NCBI GenBank assembly: GCA_016715465.1
Contig: JADKAA010000024.1
Coordinates: 1,426,001-1,490,000, forward strand
Source: Saprospiraceae bacterium
GTDB lineage: Bacteria > Bacteroidota > Bacteroidia > Chitinophagales > Saprospiraceae
Direction of reading: 5' to 3'
DNA: 64,000 bases
Of the stretch, positions 1-9,442 are shown piece after piece; position 1 is the first letter of the stretch; each line of letters begins with the position of its first letter. The position numbers and the translations under genes are program-made. The notes under the pieces are model-generated. The model was not told the DNA's origin. It ran no database searches and saw only the letters and a program-made list of their open reading frames with translations.

Positions 1-528
1 GAACTTCCTGAAATGCGTTGGGAAGAAAAAATTGGAGCCAAGGGATTTTTACTTACTAAAATTGAATTTCCGTCAGGTGAAGCGTGGGTGTTGAACACCC
101 ATTTGTATTCAGGCCCGGATGCACAGGATGAGACAATAAGAATGGAGCAAATTAAATTTATACATGAGCAGTTGGAGCAATTGCAAACGGACTTGCCCAT
201 ATTTATGGCGGGAGATTTCAATATTGCGCATCCCGGCTTGGACAACCATAAATTTGATTTTCCAAATACTGCTTATGAATATATTAGTTCAACGATGGGA
301 TTTAACGACAGTGTCGAAAAATATGATAAACGGCATCAATATTTTACCATCAATCCAGGTCAGAACAGGTATTGCGATTCTACGGAAGGCAAACAAAAAC
401 TGGATTACATCTTTTATAAAAATGGATGCAGGAGGCAGATATCCATCCAAAAAAACTATGTGGATATGAGAGAAAAATCCAGTCGATCGGATCACCTGGC
501 TTTCGCCGCCGTGGTTAAAATAAAGTAG
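1..528 (+). CDS. endonuclease/exonuclease/phosphatase family protein, 5'-truncated
   Basis: C-terminal part of a DNase I-like (EEP-fold) hydrolase; the reading frame is open from base 1, so the start lies outside the window. Seen motifs are NTHLYSGPD early on, the metal/phosphate-site GDFN in mid-fragment, and the terminal SRSDHLAF that carries the catalytic Asp-His of the family. The family cleaves phosphodiesters in nucleic acids, sphingomyelin or phosphoinositides; the substrate cannot be told from this fragment. It converges on the nhaD gene and the two share a bidirectional terminator. Confidence 0.85.
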   Translation, partial: ELPEMRWEEKIGAKGFLLTKIEFPSGEAWVLNTHLYSGPDAQDETIRMEQIKFIHEQLEQLQTDLPIFMAGDFNIAHPGLDNHKFDFPNTAYEYISSTMGFNDSVEKYDKRHQYFTINPGQNRYCDSTEGKQKLDYIFYKNGCRRQISIQKNYVDMREKSSRSDHLAFAAVVKIK

Positions 529-537
529 TCTGAATAA

Positions 538-574
538 AAAAAATCCGGCAGGTTTTTAAGCTACCGGATTTTTT
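538..574. terminator. bidirectional intrinsic terminator
   Basis: Inverted repeat with arms AAATCCGG (541-548) and CCGGATTT (564-571) around a 15-base loop, flanked by A-run on the left and T-run on the right, so it can end transcripts arriving from both converging genes. Confidence 0.85.
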
Positions 575-600
575 GATTTGTTTTTGCAAGAAAACTCTTT

Positions 601-1965
601 TTATTCCAGTCCCTGTGCCTCGTCTCTGGTTTTGCAGAATTCTGCTGTACATTTTGAAGCGGGTTCTTTGTGGGCTTTATTGTCAGCCGGCTCCCAGCCC
701 AGTGTGGCATATAACACGAAGAAACCCACTACATAAGCCAGAATTACATGCCATCCCTGAAGTATCCAGTTTTTAACGTTGCGCGCTTCCGGAAACTTAT
801 TGGTGATGGCTACCCCTGCGGAAGACCCAAACCAAATCATGGATCCCCCGAAGCCGACAGCATAAGCCAGCATACCCCAATCGAAATGCCCTTGTTCCAG
901 ACAAAGTTTGGTCAATGGAATATTATCGAAAACTGCAGAAACAAAGCCCAATACAAAGGCAGTGATCCACGATGCATTGGGCAAAGTCTCAACCGGCATG
1001 AGAGATGCGGCGGTGACAAGGCACAATAAAAAAATAGTCCCTTTTATGGAGGCAGTTACCTCTTCCCATGGCATTTTTCTGATGAAAGCGCCAATAAATA
1101 GGGCTACCCAGACACCAAGGGCGGGCATGTCATAGTAGATATTGGAGAGAATGGCACCAAAAAGAATCATGACCACTATGCCCAGTCTGGTTATGTCTAT
1201 TTTTACGCCAGGTGTGGCATCTGGTGTGATTCTCTGATACTTGTCCTGTTGTTTGGCGGCAAACCACATGATAATTAACAGAGCTACCACTGCGGCAACA
1301 TAGGCATGTAATACGTTAAAAGCTGATACCCCGTCAATCCACATCATCGTGGTGGTAGTGTCACCCACAATGCTGCCTGAACCGCCGGCATTACTAGCAG
1401 CAACTAAACCTGCAATATATCCGATATGTACCTTGCCATTGAATACCACCAAAGCAATGGTGCCGCCTATCATCGCTGCTGCAATATTGTCCAGAAAAGA
1501 GGATAGGATAAACACAAAAACCAGAAGAACCGCAGGTCCTTTCCAGTCATTGGGCAAATAGTTCGGCAAAAGGTCTGGCACCCCGGATTCTTCAAAGATT
1601 TTGGCCAGGATGCCAAAACCAAGCAATAGACCCAACAGGTTGACCAGGATACCCCATTCTCCCTGCCGCAGATTTTTATCGGCAAGTTGGGACATCATGG
1701 AGTTATCACCTAAAAAATGTTCTGCAAAGGGATAAGCTTCAATGAAAAACAACTTGTATAAAACAATAACAGTTAGTCCCGTAATGGCAACCCAGAATGT
1801 CTGGTTGTGAAACAGGGCTACACCCAATAAGGTGAGGGCAAATAAAATAAATTCAATGCGGATGCCGGCTATTGCCGGACCTCCCGACCCACCTTCTGCA
1901 AAGGCCAACACCGGGAAAAGTACAACCAGGATGGCAAAAATGACCATTTTTAATGTGTGCTTCAT
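601..1965 (-). CDS. nhaD: Na+/H+ antiporter NhaD family
   Basis: Inner-membrane sodium/proton exchanger of the NhaD branch of the ion-transporter (ArsB/NhaD) superfamily, 454 residues, the usual length. The N-terminus (MKHTLKMVIFAILVVLFPV...AFAEGG) is a cleavable-looking hydrophobic segment, followed by about 12 membrane segments. The diagnostic stretch ASNAGGSGSIVGDTTTTMMW in mid-protein and the related FDNIPLTKL segment further on match the family's conserved half-helix motifs. It is a single-gene unit with no partner gene; expected role is sodium extrusion and alkaline pH tolerance. The C-terminal tail after the last helix is short and polar with two Cys, unusual but not informative. Confidence 0.92.
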   Translation of the reverse strand: MKHTLKMVIFAILVVLFPVLAFAEGGSGGPAIAGIRIEFILFALTLLGVALFHNQTFWVAITGLTVIVLYKLFFIEAYPFAEHFLGDNSMMSQLADKNLRQGEWGILVNLLGLLLGFGILAKIFEESGVPDLLPNYLPNDWKGPAVLLVFVFILSSFLDNIAAAMIGGTIALVVFNGKVHIGYIAGLVAASNAGGSGSIVGDTTTTMMWIDGVSAFNVLHAYVAAVVALLIIMWFAAKQQDKYQRITPDATPGVKIDITRLGIVVMILFGAILSNIYYDMPALGVWVALFIGAFIRKMPWEEVTASIKGTIFLLCLVTAASLMPVETLPNASWITAFVLGFVSAVFDNIPLTKLCLEQGHFDWGMLAYAVGFGGSMIWFGSSAGVAITNKFPEARNVKNWILQGWHVILAYVVGFFVLYATLGWEPADNKAHKEPASKCTAEFCKTRDEAQGLE

Positions 1966-2286
1966 AATTTTTTGGTTTTATTGAAATGCCGCTATTTTGT
2001 GCTCATTGTAGGACATTTCAGGTTTAGATTTGATTGAAAGATTTTGTTTCCAAAATAAGGAGATATTAAATTATCTTCCACTTATTGTGATTCTCTTTGT
2101 ATATGATTCTTGTTATGTCTTGAGCTGTTGCAAATTAGCTTGATTTTAACTTCCAGTGATATATGCGTTGCTGCCTATTTCGATTATCCTGCAAATATGG
2201 CTTTCGTATTATATAGGTCAGAATTCTCTGCGCTCTCCTATTTGTTCAAATAGCTGCAGCTGCTAAGGCAAAGACTTTGAGTCCAT
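1966..2286. other. intergenic stretch without recognisable gene
   Basis: 321 bases, AT-rich, upstream of nhaD. No ORF, RNA or strong hairpin recognised; it presumably holds the nhaD promoter, but no clear TAnnTTTG box stands at a sensible distance from the start. Confidence 0.5.
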
Positions 2287-2646
2287 TTACCAAAAAGAGT
2301 GGAATTGAAAAAAATGGACACACAAAAGAAAGTGAATAAGCTGGAAGGAACTTTTGATCCGGCAAGAGATCACTCCCCTGTTTGAGGATTGCATAATGAA
2401 CATGCCGTCGTACGACTTAAAACTTTGGCCCGTAAAATTATCTTTTAACGCTGTGCTGTTAAGTGTCTTTGCGTTTACATCTTTTTCGAGGATGCCAGAT
2501 AGGTGCTGGTATCCACCTTCTCGATAGGAAGGAGACCCGTCGTCCAGAGCTCTGATGTCAAATCCACGCCTTTCCACCATGCCTGCGGAACTGGCATAAA
2601 TGAATACAGCCAAAAAAATGGAAATGTACTGTCTAAACTTAATCAC
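2287..2646 (-). CDS. hypothetical small protein
   Basis: 119-residue frame with a GTG start. Residues 5-20 are hydrophobic and could form a signal segment (FRQYISIFLAVFIYASSAG); the middle is polar and the C-terminal 18 residues are again hydrophobic and Phe-rich. I recognise no family. No downstream partner; it sits in a long poorly coding gap between nhaD and etfA, so it may be a spurious frame or the remnant of a larger gene. Low confidence that it is expressed. Confidence 0.3.
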   Translation of the reverse strand: MIKFRQYISIFLAVFIYASSAGMVERRGFDIRALDDGSPSYREGGYQHLSGILEKDVNAKTLNSTALKDNFTGQSFKSYDGMFIMQSSNRGVISCRIKSSFQLIHFLLCVHFFQFHSFW

Positions 2647-2723
2647 AGTACAAGATTAGATATTTTAAGTGAAACCGTAAAGAAAATATTTCCTGGTAAT
2701 TCTGACCTCAGTCACTTCCAATA

Positions 2724-2751
2724 ATTCCCAATTCCTAACTCCTAATTTTAT
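2724..2751. repeat. degenerate heptad repeat at etfA stop
   Basis: Four imperfect 7-base units (ATTCCCA, ATTCCTA, ACTCCTA, ATTTTAT) run into the etfA stop codon (2748-2750). Spacing and position resemble the C-rich arrays at murB, rluA, the peroxidase and the ABC permease, but the units are eroded. Confidence 0.4.
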
Positions 2752-3710
2752 GCTTTTTCTTTAAATCTCTTAATCGCTTCGGTAAGTTTTGGTACTACTT
2801 CAAAGAGATCACCAAGGACCCCATAGTCCGCAGCTTTAAAGAAAGGTGCTTCAGGATCCTTATTGATTACCACGATGGTCTTGCTGTTGTTGACGCCCGC
2901 CAGGTGCTGAATCGCTCCGGAGATGCCGATGGCGATATAGAGATTTGGTCTAATGGCCACTCCCGTTTGTCCTACGTGTTCATGGTGAGGACGCCAGCCG
3001 GTATCGGCAACAGGCCGGGAACATGCTGTGGTAGCGCCCAAAGCGGTAGCCAGATCTTCGACAATGCCCCAGTTTTCAGGACCCTTCATGCCACGGCCCG
3101 CTGACACAACCTTTTCAGCTTCAGGAAGAGGTACATGACCCGTGTCTGTTTGTCTGTTTACCAGCGTTAACCGTGGAGAGGGGACCGTGATATCCAAAAC
3201 TTGTGGCGTCACGTCCGTTCCCAATTCCTGCGGTTGTACTGCATTTCCCATGAGGCTAAGGACTTTATTTTCAGTGCTTAGCGCAAAAGTAGCGATGGCC
3301 TTGCCGCTGTACACAGACTTAGTCACCGTAAATCCGGCCTGGGTATCCGGCACAGAATTCACCCCGCTTACACTGTCGGCTTTAAGTTTTACAGCCAGCC
3401 TCCCAAGTATGGCTTTACCATTGGCCGTGTGACGCACCAATACCGTACTACAGCCCAGTTTGCCGGCTGCTTCTGCGATGACCGTGGCATATACCTGACT
3501 GTCAAAAACATCCAGGTTGGCATTTTCTATCGTATATACTTTATCGGCTCCGTACTTTCCAAGTTGGGAGGTATTGTTGCTGCTGCCCAACACAAGTGCA
3601 TTCACTTCCTGACCAGTTTTTGTGGCCAGCATTTTTGCATAGGAAGTAAGTTCAAAGCTTCCTTTGTTAAGGGTTCCGTTTACGGGTTCAATGGCTATTA
3701 AAATTGACAT
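2748..3710 (-). CDS. etfA: electron transfer flavoprotein alpha subunit
   Basis: FAD-binding subunit of the heterodimeric ETF, which takes electrons from acyl-CoA dehydrogenases and passes them to ETF:quinone oxidoreductase. 320 residues, normal length. The C-terminal FAD domain carries the family signature around RPNLYIAIGISGAIQHLAG followed by NKDPEAPFFKAADYGVLGDLFEVVP; the preceding CSRPVADTGW region also fits. It lies 16 bases downstream of etfB, in the usual B-A order and clearly co-transcribed. A physiological client, a glutaryl-CoA dehydrogenase-like enzyme, is encoded at 44.5 kb. Confidence 0.96.
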   Translation of the reverse strand: MSILIAIEPVNGTLNKGSFELTSYAKMLATKTGQEVNALVLGSSNNTSQLGKYGADKVYTIENANLDVFDSQVYATVIAEAAGKLGCSTVLVRHTANGKAILGRLAVKLKADSVSGVNSVPDTQAGFTVTKSVYSGKAIATFALSTENKVLSLMGNAVQPQELGTDVTPQVLDITVPSPRLTLVNRQTDTGHVPLPEAEKVVSAGRGMKGPENWGIVEDLATALGATTACSRPVADTGWRPHHEHVGQTGVAIRPNLYIAIGISGAIQHLAGVNNSKTIVVINKDPEAPFFKAADYGVLGDLFEVVPKLTEAIKRFKEKA

Positions 3711-3726
3711 TGTGATAATTTATCTT

Positions 3727-4461
3727 TTAAATAACTTTTGCTTCTTCGTGGAGTAATTTTACCAGGGCATCCATGTCGTTGGCGTCGATCATTTTCACCC
3801 CGGATTTTGCAGGAGGCATCTGATGGAGGGTAACCTCAGATCCCTTAAGGCCGGAGGCGGAGGCCACTACAGTTAGAGGCTTTCGCTTTGACATCATGAT
3901 GCCCTGCATATTGGGAATGCGCTGCTCAGCCAGGCCTTTAGCCGCTGAAACCACCAAGGGGCCGGAAACACTCACGGTCTCAATGCCCCCTTCGATTTCC
4001 CGGCTGAGGGTTTTTACATCACCCTCAACCTCGAGTTTGTTGATGTAAGATATATAAGGTAGGTCTAACATTTCCGCCAACATAGCACCTACTTCTGAAC
4101 CGTTGTAGTCAATGGTTTCTTTACCGGTAAATATGATATCATATCCCGCCGCATGGGCAGCGATTTCATCGGCAGTCTGAAGCGCATTCGCCGGATTTAC
4201 ATCTACACGGATGGCATCGTCTGCGCCAATGGCCAGTGCTTTGCGAATTACGATTTCATTAGACGCATCTCCCACATTGATGGCCGTTACTGTGCCGCCA
4301 TGTTTTTCTTTAAGTTCAATGGCCCTTACCAGAGCGTACCACTCATCATAGGGATTCATTATATATTGGATTCCTTCGGCATTAAAATCTTTGCCGCCGT
4401 TCGTAAAGGAGATTTTGGAAGTAGTGTCCGGAGTTTTGCTGATGCAAACGAGCAATTTCAT
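3727..4461 (-). CDS. etfB: electron transfer flavoprotein beta subunit
   Basis: AMP-binding subunit of ETF, 244 residues, full length. Begins MKLLVCISKTPDTTSKI, typical of the family, and contains the DYNGSEVGAMLAEMLDLPYISY segment plus the terminal KLLHEEAKVI. First gene of the etfBA operon; the 172-base AT-rich gap upstream is shared with the divergent TPR gene and must hold both promoters. Confidence 0.96.
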   Translation of the reverse strand: MKLLVCISKTPDTTSKISFTNGGKDFNAEGIQYIMNPYDEWYALVRAIELKEKHGGTVTAINVGDASNEIVIRKALAIGADDAIRVDVNPANALQTADEIAAHAAGYDIIFTGKETIDYNGSEVGAMLAEMLDLPYISYINKLEVEGDVKTLSREIEGGIETVSVSGPLVVSAAKGLAEQRIPNMQGIMMSKRKPLTVVASASGLKGSEVTLHQMPPAKSGVKMIDANDMDALVKLLHEEAKVI

Positions 4462-4633
4462 GGGTCTGCTTTATGTTTTTTGAAAGTGTTTTAACTATTT
4501 GTAATACAAAATTGTTTAATCTTGCAAATTTCTTAATAATATTTGTCAGTTTGAAATTAAATGTAAAAATATTTGGTTTGATTGATAAATTTAACTAATA
4601 GTTTATATAATTGTATTTATAACGTATAATTAG

Positions 4634-4957
4634 ATGGAAAACAATAGATTAAATACACTTTTGGCCATGTATGATCCGGCAAGTCCGGACAGCTTCGTCT
4701 TGTTTGCCATTGCCAAAGAATACGAATACCTGGGTGACATCCAGACTGCCATCCTCCACTTTGAAAAACTCCGGTCAGCCGATGAAAATTACACCGGCCT
4801 GTACTTCCATCTTGCCGATTTATATGCCAAATCCGGTGAAACAACGAAAGCTTTTGAAATTTATGACCAGGGCATAACCATCACCCGCAAACTGGCTGAC
4901 CACCACGCCCTGTCAGAACTGATGAACGCCAGGCAAAACCTGGAACTTGACGAATGA
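4634..4957 (+). CDS. tetratricopeptide repeat protein
   Basis: 107-residue cytoplasmic helical protein. Two to three TPR-like helix pairs can be seen: DSFVLFAIAKEYEYLGDIQTAILHFEKLR, then YTGLYFHLADLYAKSGETTKAFEIYDQGI with the usual small and aromatic residues, ending in an acidic tail. No signal peptide. It resembles short TPR proteins common in Bacteroidota with no assigned function; a protein-protein scaffold role is inference. Divergent from etfBA, ends in TGA. Confidence 0.75.
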   Translation: MENNRLNTLLAMYDPASPDSFVLFAIAKEYEYLGDIQTAILHFEKLRSADENYTGLYFHLADLYAKSGETTKAFEIYDQGITITRKLADHHALSELMNARQNLELDE

Positions 4958-5172
4958 TGTAAGGGTGCTGTTAAATTTTCCAATTTAGCCAGCCACCTTA
5001 TATTTCTTTTCCAAGTCATAGTCAGTTGTGATCCATATCTAATTAGATGCTTCTCTTTTCGCTTTTGTGGTGACAGCCATCTTAAAAGGTTGTCCTCAAA
5101 ATTAGGTCTAAAGCCCTATTTCAATAATTTGAGAGAGCCGTACCTATACCTTATGAAAAAGTGAAATAACCC
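4958..5172. other. intergenic region with possible coding remnant
   Basis: No intact gene. On the minus strand a short frame reads IWITTDYDLEKKYKVAG before a stop, and another frame is rich in Arg/Lys/Trp. Both look more protein-like than random but neither is long enough to assign. The plus strand should carry the promoter of the LytTR/secreted-protein pair; no box recognised. Confidence 0.3.
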
Positions 5173-5571
5173 ATGCAAGATGCAACTTCATCGTTTATCA
5201 CCATCACAACCCTAAATCAGACTGCTGAAATCGGGCAAATCTATAAACACAATCATTTGACAGTGTTCTGCATTTGGGATCGAAATCGATACAAGCAAAT
5301 TAAGGCTGTAGATTTCCTATACATGGAAGCGGATGGAAACTACTCATCAATTTACCTGGCGGACGGCACCAGTATCTATACATCCAAACCACTGAAGTAT
5401 TGGGTAGAAAAATTAGATGCCATCCAATGGTTAAGAATTCACCAAAGTTTTGCCGTAAATCCAACTAAGATTGAAAAAGTATTGTGGAAGAACAAGCAAA
5501 TTTTAGTGACTGGAGGAAAACTACTTCAGGCTTCCAGAAGATTGATAAAATTTAACCTTATAAACTTATGA
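5173..5571 (+). CDS. LytTR-domain DNA-binding protein without receiver
   Basis: 132 residues; the C-terminal 100 form a LytTR DNA-binding domain: VDFLYMEADGNYSSIYLADG, then LKYWVEKLDAIQWLRIHQSFAVN, and the terminal ASRRLIKF. The first 35 residues are not a receiver domain (no Asp pocket) and not a membrane anchor, so it cannot be a standard response regulator. Its TGA stop overlaps the ATG of the next gene (ATGA at 5568-5571), implying translational coupling. By analogy with LytTR regulators next to secreted-protein genes it may control the adjacent gene; that is inference. Confidence 0.85.
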   Translation: MQDATSSFITITTLNQTAEIGQIYKHNHLTVFCIWDRNRYKQIKAVDFLYMEADGNYSSIYLADGTSIYTSKPLKYWVEKLDAIQWLRIHQSFAVNPTKIEKVLWKNKQILVTGGKLLQASRRLIKFNLINL

Positions 5572-8500
5572 ATATGATGGATCAGTATTTAAACCAGGTT
5601 GTATGCTATAATTTTTTAAGGTTAAGACTATTAAAATATATTTCAATTATTGTTTTAATATCCTCCTGGCAAAAAGGATTTTGCGACCCTCACCCAAGCC
5701 CACCGCCCATGTGGAATGTTTTAAACAGTGGCCTGTTAAGTAATGCTACGGCTACAGGTGCTTTATTTGATGACGTTGGTAATCTTTACGTTTGTGGTAA
5801 CGGTGGTCTTCCATATCATTTGGCGAAGTGGAATGGTACTGCCTGGTCAGACATTGGTCAGTCCTCCTGGCATTCAGTTTCAACAATGGAGTTTGATGAA
5901 AATGGAAATTTATATGCAGCCTGGGGGGAATACGATTATGGAACGTCGCAATGGATTTATGGTATTTCAAAATATGAGGGCACAAGTTGGACCTTATTGG
6001 GCATGATTACCGGAAATAACGGTGTTATAGTTAATGACATTCTTTGTCAGCATGACACTATATACATCGGCGGTTATTTTAACAACGTTGGGGGCGTTTC
6101 TGCCAACGGCATCGCGAAATATGCAAACAATACGTGGACCAATTTGGGGGCCGGCTTACAAACCGAATCTTATGGGATTACAAATGGAGGTACGGTTCAC
6201 GCTATGGATACCACATCCACCGGCGCATTGATTATTGGGGGTTACTTCACCTTAGCCAATGGTGTTCCCTGCAGTAACCTGGTACGTTACGAAAACGGTT
6301 CATGGAACACTACCTTGTTTGCTGGCCACAACTTGGATATTTATGACATATTGGTAAGCCCTTTAGACACCATTTATATCGCAGGATATAATCAATACCC
6401 ATCCAGTTTATCACCGGTGAAAAAGTGGTCAGGTACTTCCTGGATCGAGCTGGGTGATTGGTCCCAAAGTACCTATGTTAAAGACCTTGAATTTGATATC
6501 TTGGGCAATATGTATTGTGTTGGGTACTTTACAAATGCTGGGGGCACTGCGGCCGATGGAATTGCCAAATGGAATGGTCAATATTGGTATGACACCGGAG
6601 CGGGTGTTTTGGGAGGTTACCCGGAAGTTATCACCTCAGATGGGAACGGTAGTTTTGCTATTGGAGGTAGTATGCACAATTATGGCACGGGACTTCACAT
6701 TGCGGGTATATTTACACCCGACAACAGCCCGATACCACCACCATCCAAATTCCGAACCATTAATGACGGTAACTGGTCAAATCTGGCTGTGTGGGAGCGT
6801 TATGACAATACTTCCAATTCCTGGGCGGCAGCTTCAGCAATTCCGGATTTCAAACAAGATTCGATAATCATAGCAGTTGGCGATACCATAAATTGTCAGG
6901 GGCAAAATTTGGGAATTGACCAACTTCATGTGTATGGCAGTCTCACCAACGTAAATCAAATGACTGTATTGAATGGCCCCGGAGATGATTTAGTCATTAA
7001 TGGTAATGTATATACTTCGACCAATAACACCTACAATTTCGCCGCGGGCGCTCATGTGGTGATTAATGGCTTATTTCATGCCAGTGGATATATGAACAAC
7101 ATCAATATTACCATAGGTATAGGGGGCGCCTTATACGTAGGCCCATCTGGCAATTGCCTGAACTACTATCAACTTCCGTGCCCTTGCTCCGGGCTCCTGG
7201 ATTTTACAGGAACCATTATTAATTATGGAATCATTACGGTTTCAACAGGTGGTCTCTATTGTAACACAAACTATGGTGCTGCTTCCATCATCAATCATGG
7301 CGATATTGTGTACACGGATCCGGTTCAGCCTACTCCAGAGCCATGTCCCGCATGTTGCCCCGGCTTCGGTCCTCCGATTTGGAGCGGAGTTAAACTCGAC
7401 AACCATGGCGACTTCTACCATTTGGGAGAATATGAACTTACTTTACTCGGTGCGCCATACATCAATAGGCCTTCTGGTAGAATATATGCAACCGATGGTG
7501 ACCTGGTTTTCAGAATTCCTGGGGACACCATAGGTGGAAATTTTTACGTCGCTTCTGGCCGGACTTTGTCAATCACAGATTATACCCAGAACTTTGTATA
7601 TCCCACCCAGTTTAATGGCAATGGCCACCTTCGTGTCCAACCAGGACAAGGAGTAACCCCACATTTGTTATTTAAAGATTCTGTCACATTTAATGTGCCA
7701 ACGATATTTGTAGCCAATGGAGGTCTGTTTTACGGCACTATTTTTGGCGGCAATGGCAGCCTTACCATACCTTCCGGTTCTGTTCTTGATCTGATGGGCG
7801 TTTCCTGGACAGATTCCACTGACTTATATATAATGCCAGGAGCTACACTGAATTTCCCACCTGCGTCTTTTTTCGCCTGGGGAGGTGTAAGTTTTACCAG
7901 TGGTGTAACCATTCATAATCAGGGAGTAATCAATAATACCAATATCGGTTTAGGTAGTGGATTTACCCTAAACAATCATGGTGTATTAAATATGAACAGC
8001 AATTATTTTGGAAACACGACTGCTCAGCCCAATTGGGTTGGAAATATCCATAACTTCGGCACTCTAAATTTAGGTGGAGGTGGGGAGTTTCCAATCATCG
8101 GCAGCGTTTTTCATCAACATCCTACAGGTAATATACATATTCATCCAAATTCATTCTTGTCAAGGTATGGCAATTCTACCTGGGATGGTGGAACCACCCT
8201 CATCGATACCCTTGGAGCCATTAATTTAATTACGGGATCGCACCAACTTTTCAACGAAACTGCATTCAACGGGAAAGGTACGTTAAATTTCAGTAATGGC
8301 GTCGCTCAGTTTACCGGCCCATCGACCATAAACTGCAAACATTTAGTTGCAAACAGCGGACCCCAGGTCAACAGCCTTTTGACTTTGGGTAGCTATTGCA
8401 CAGCCAACTTTATGAACAACCCGGTTACCGGTAGCGGTAAAATTTACAATTATGGCTTCCTTACCGGAAATACAACCATCATGCCGGACTCTGTCGTAAA

Positions 8501-9200
8501 TTTTGGCACTACATCACCTGGTTTAGCCAGTTTTGCTACCTTGGGTATGACACCTCAATTTAAAAACCATGGACGGCTTCTCTTTGAAGTAAACAATACA
8601 CAAAACGACCTGTTAAATTTTACCTCGACCATCCACATCAATGAGGGACTATTGGAAATAAAAGATACCAAAAACCCTTCCTTCGCCATTGGCGATCAGC
8701 GAAATATAATAAACAATATTTACCCAACCAGTGTATTTGATGATTTCATCGGTTGTTTTGATACCATTTTTAATTCGCCTGTAGCTTTGTCCATCAAAAA
8801 AGAATTTGAGGACGCCATCGCCTGCGCCGATCCCTATGATACGTTACTTATTCACCATTCGGTAAGTGCTGTGCCGCTGGAAGCACCGTTAATGATCGAT
8901 AAACCCCTCACCATCATGGATAATAATCCACCCAATGCCCAACTCTTTTTTGATTTTTCATTACCGGGGTTTAATGGCAGTACATATGGCTTTTTACATG
9001 ACGATAGTCAACTTTTGTCCTTCCAGAATTTGGATTTTGTATCACACAACAGTCCAGCAAATACGCCCATTATCCTCAATGAGGGCATGCTTGAATTAAT
9101 GAATTTGACCATCAAAGATGCCTCTCAGATTCCTCAAATAAAAAATACAGGAAATGGCACCATAAATTTTTCAGGGACAGTGGTGATAAAACAGGAATAA
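5568..9200 (+). CDS. large secreted propeller/beta-helix protein
   Basis: 1210 residues. After a long n-region comes a hydrophobic signal (YISIIVLISSW), then residues about 45-390 hold six or seven similar blades of the form GNLYVCG..., AKWNGTAWSDIG, suggesting a beta-propeller. Residues about 390-1210 are Asn/Gly/Thr-rich short strands (repeated INHG, LNNHG, IHNFGTLN), typical of a right-handed parallel beta-helix adhesin. I see no C-terminal T9SS sorting domain, which is odd for such a protein in this lineage; its anchorage is unknown. Translationally coupled to the upstream LytTR gene and followed by an A-rich heptad array. Adhesion or surface structure is inference. Confidence 0.75.
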   Translation: MNMMDQYLNQVVCYNFLRLRLLKYISIIVLISSWQKGFCDPHPSPPPMWNVLNSGLLSNATATGALFDDVGNLYVCGNGGLPYHLAKWNGTAWSDIGQSSWHSVSTMEFDENGNLYAAWGEYDYGTSQWIYGISKYEGTSWTLLGMITGNNGVIVNDILCQHDTIYIGGYFNNVGGVSANGIAKYANNTWTNLGAGLQTESYGITNGGTVHAMDTTSTGALIIGGYFTLANGVPCSNLVRYENGSWNTTLFAGHNLDIYDILVSPLDTIYIAGYNQYPSSLSPVKKWSGTSWIELGDWSQSTYVKDLEFDILGNMYCVGYFTNAGGTAADGIAKWNGQYWYDTGAGVLGGYPEVITSDGNGSFAIGGSMHNYGTGLHIAGIFTPDNSPIPPPSKFRTINDGNWSNLAVWERYDNTSNSWAAASAIPDFKQDSIIIAVGDTINCQGQNLGIDQLHVYGSLTNVNQMTVLNGPGDDLVINGNVYTSTNNTYNFAAGAHVVINGLFHASGYMNNINITIGIGGALYVGPSGNCLNYYQLPCPCSGLLDFTGTIINYGIITVSTGGLYCNTNYGAASIINHGDIVYTDPVQPTPEPCPACCPGFGPPIWSGVKLDNHGDFYHLGEYELTLLGAPYINRPSGRIYATDGDLVFRIPGDTIGGNFYVASGRTLSITDYTQNFVYPTQFNGNGHLRVQPGQGVTPHLLFKDSVTFNVPTIFVANGGLFYGTIFGGNGSLTIPSGSVLDLMGVSWTDSTDLYIMPGATLNFPPASFFAWGGVSFTSGVTIHNQGVINNTNIGLGSGFTLNNHGVLNMNSNYFGNTTAQPNWVGNIHNFGTLNLGGGGEFPIIGSVFHQHPTGNIHIHPNSFLSRYGNSTWDGGTTLIDTLGAINLITGSHQLFNETAFNGKGTLNFSNGVAQFTGPSTINCKHLVANSGPQVNSLLTLGSYCTANFMNNPVTGSGKIYNYGFLTGNTTIMPDSVVNFGTTSPGLASFATLGMTPQFKNHGRLLFEVNNTQNDLLNFTSTIHINEGLLEIKDTKNPSFAIGDQRNIINNIYPTSVFDDFIGCFDTIFNSPVALSIKKEFEDAIACADPYDTLLIHHSVSAVPLEAPLMIDKPLTIMDNNPPNAQLFFDFSLPGFNGSTYGFLHDDSQLLSFQNLDFVSHNSPANTPIILNEGMLELMNLTIKDASQIPQIKNTGNGTINFSGTVVIKQE

Positions 9201-9214
9201 CCCCTATCGATGAA

Positions 9215-9312
9215 GTAAAAAGTTAAAAGTAGAAAGGTGAAAGTAAAAAGTTCAAAGGTAAAAGTTCAAAGTTGAAAGTAAAAAGTTAAAAGTAAAAAGT
9301 GGAAAGGTTAAG
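9215..9312 (+). repeat. A-rich heptad tandem array 1
   Basis: Fourteen exact-length 7-base units of the form G(T/G)NNAAA (GTAAAAA, GTTAAAA, GTAGAAA, GGTGAAA, GTTCAAA and so on), beginning 15 bases after the stop of the 1210-residue gene. Unit length never varies although positions 2-4 do. The same unit family recurs at 10592-10696, so the FISUMP gene lies between two copies. Confidence 0.9.
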
Positions 9313-9442
9313 GAATGTTTTATTTTAAGCACTTTCTACTTTACAAACTTTCCCCTTTATAAGATGCCGATAGAACTTTTTGAGGATTTATTGCCTCGCA
9401 AAAAACAAAAGAAATTTGTATTCAGATATTGAACAAAAAATC

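Noticed and set aside
1966..2286. Possible riboswitch or small RNA upstream of nhaD
   Set aside because: No stable conserved stem-loop or known riboswitch core seen by eye.
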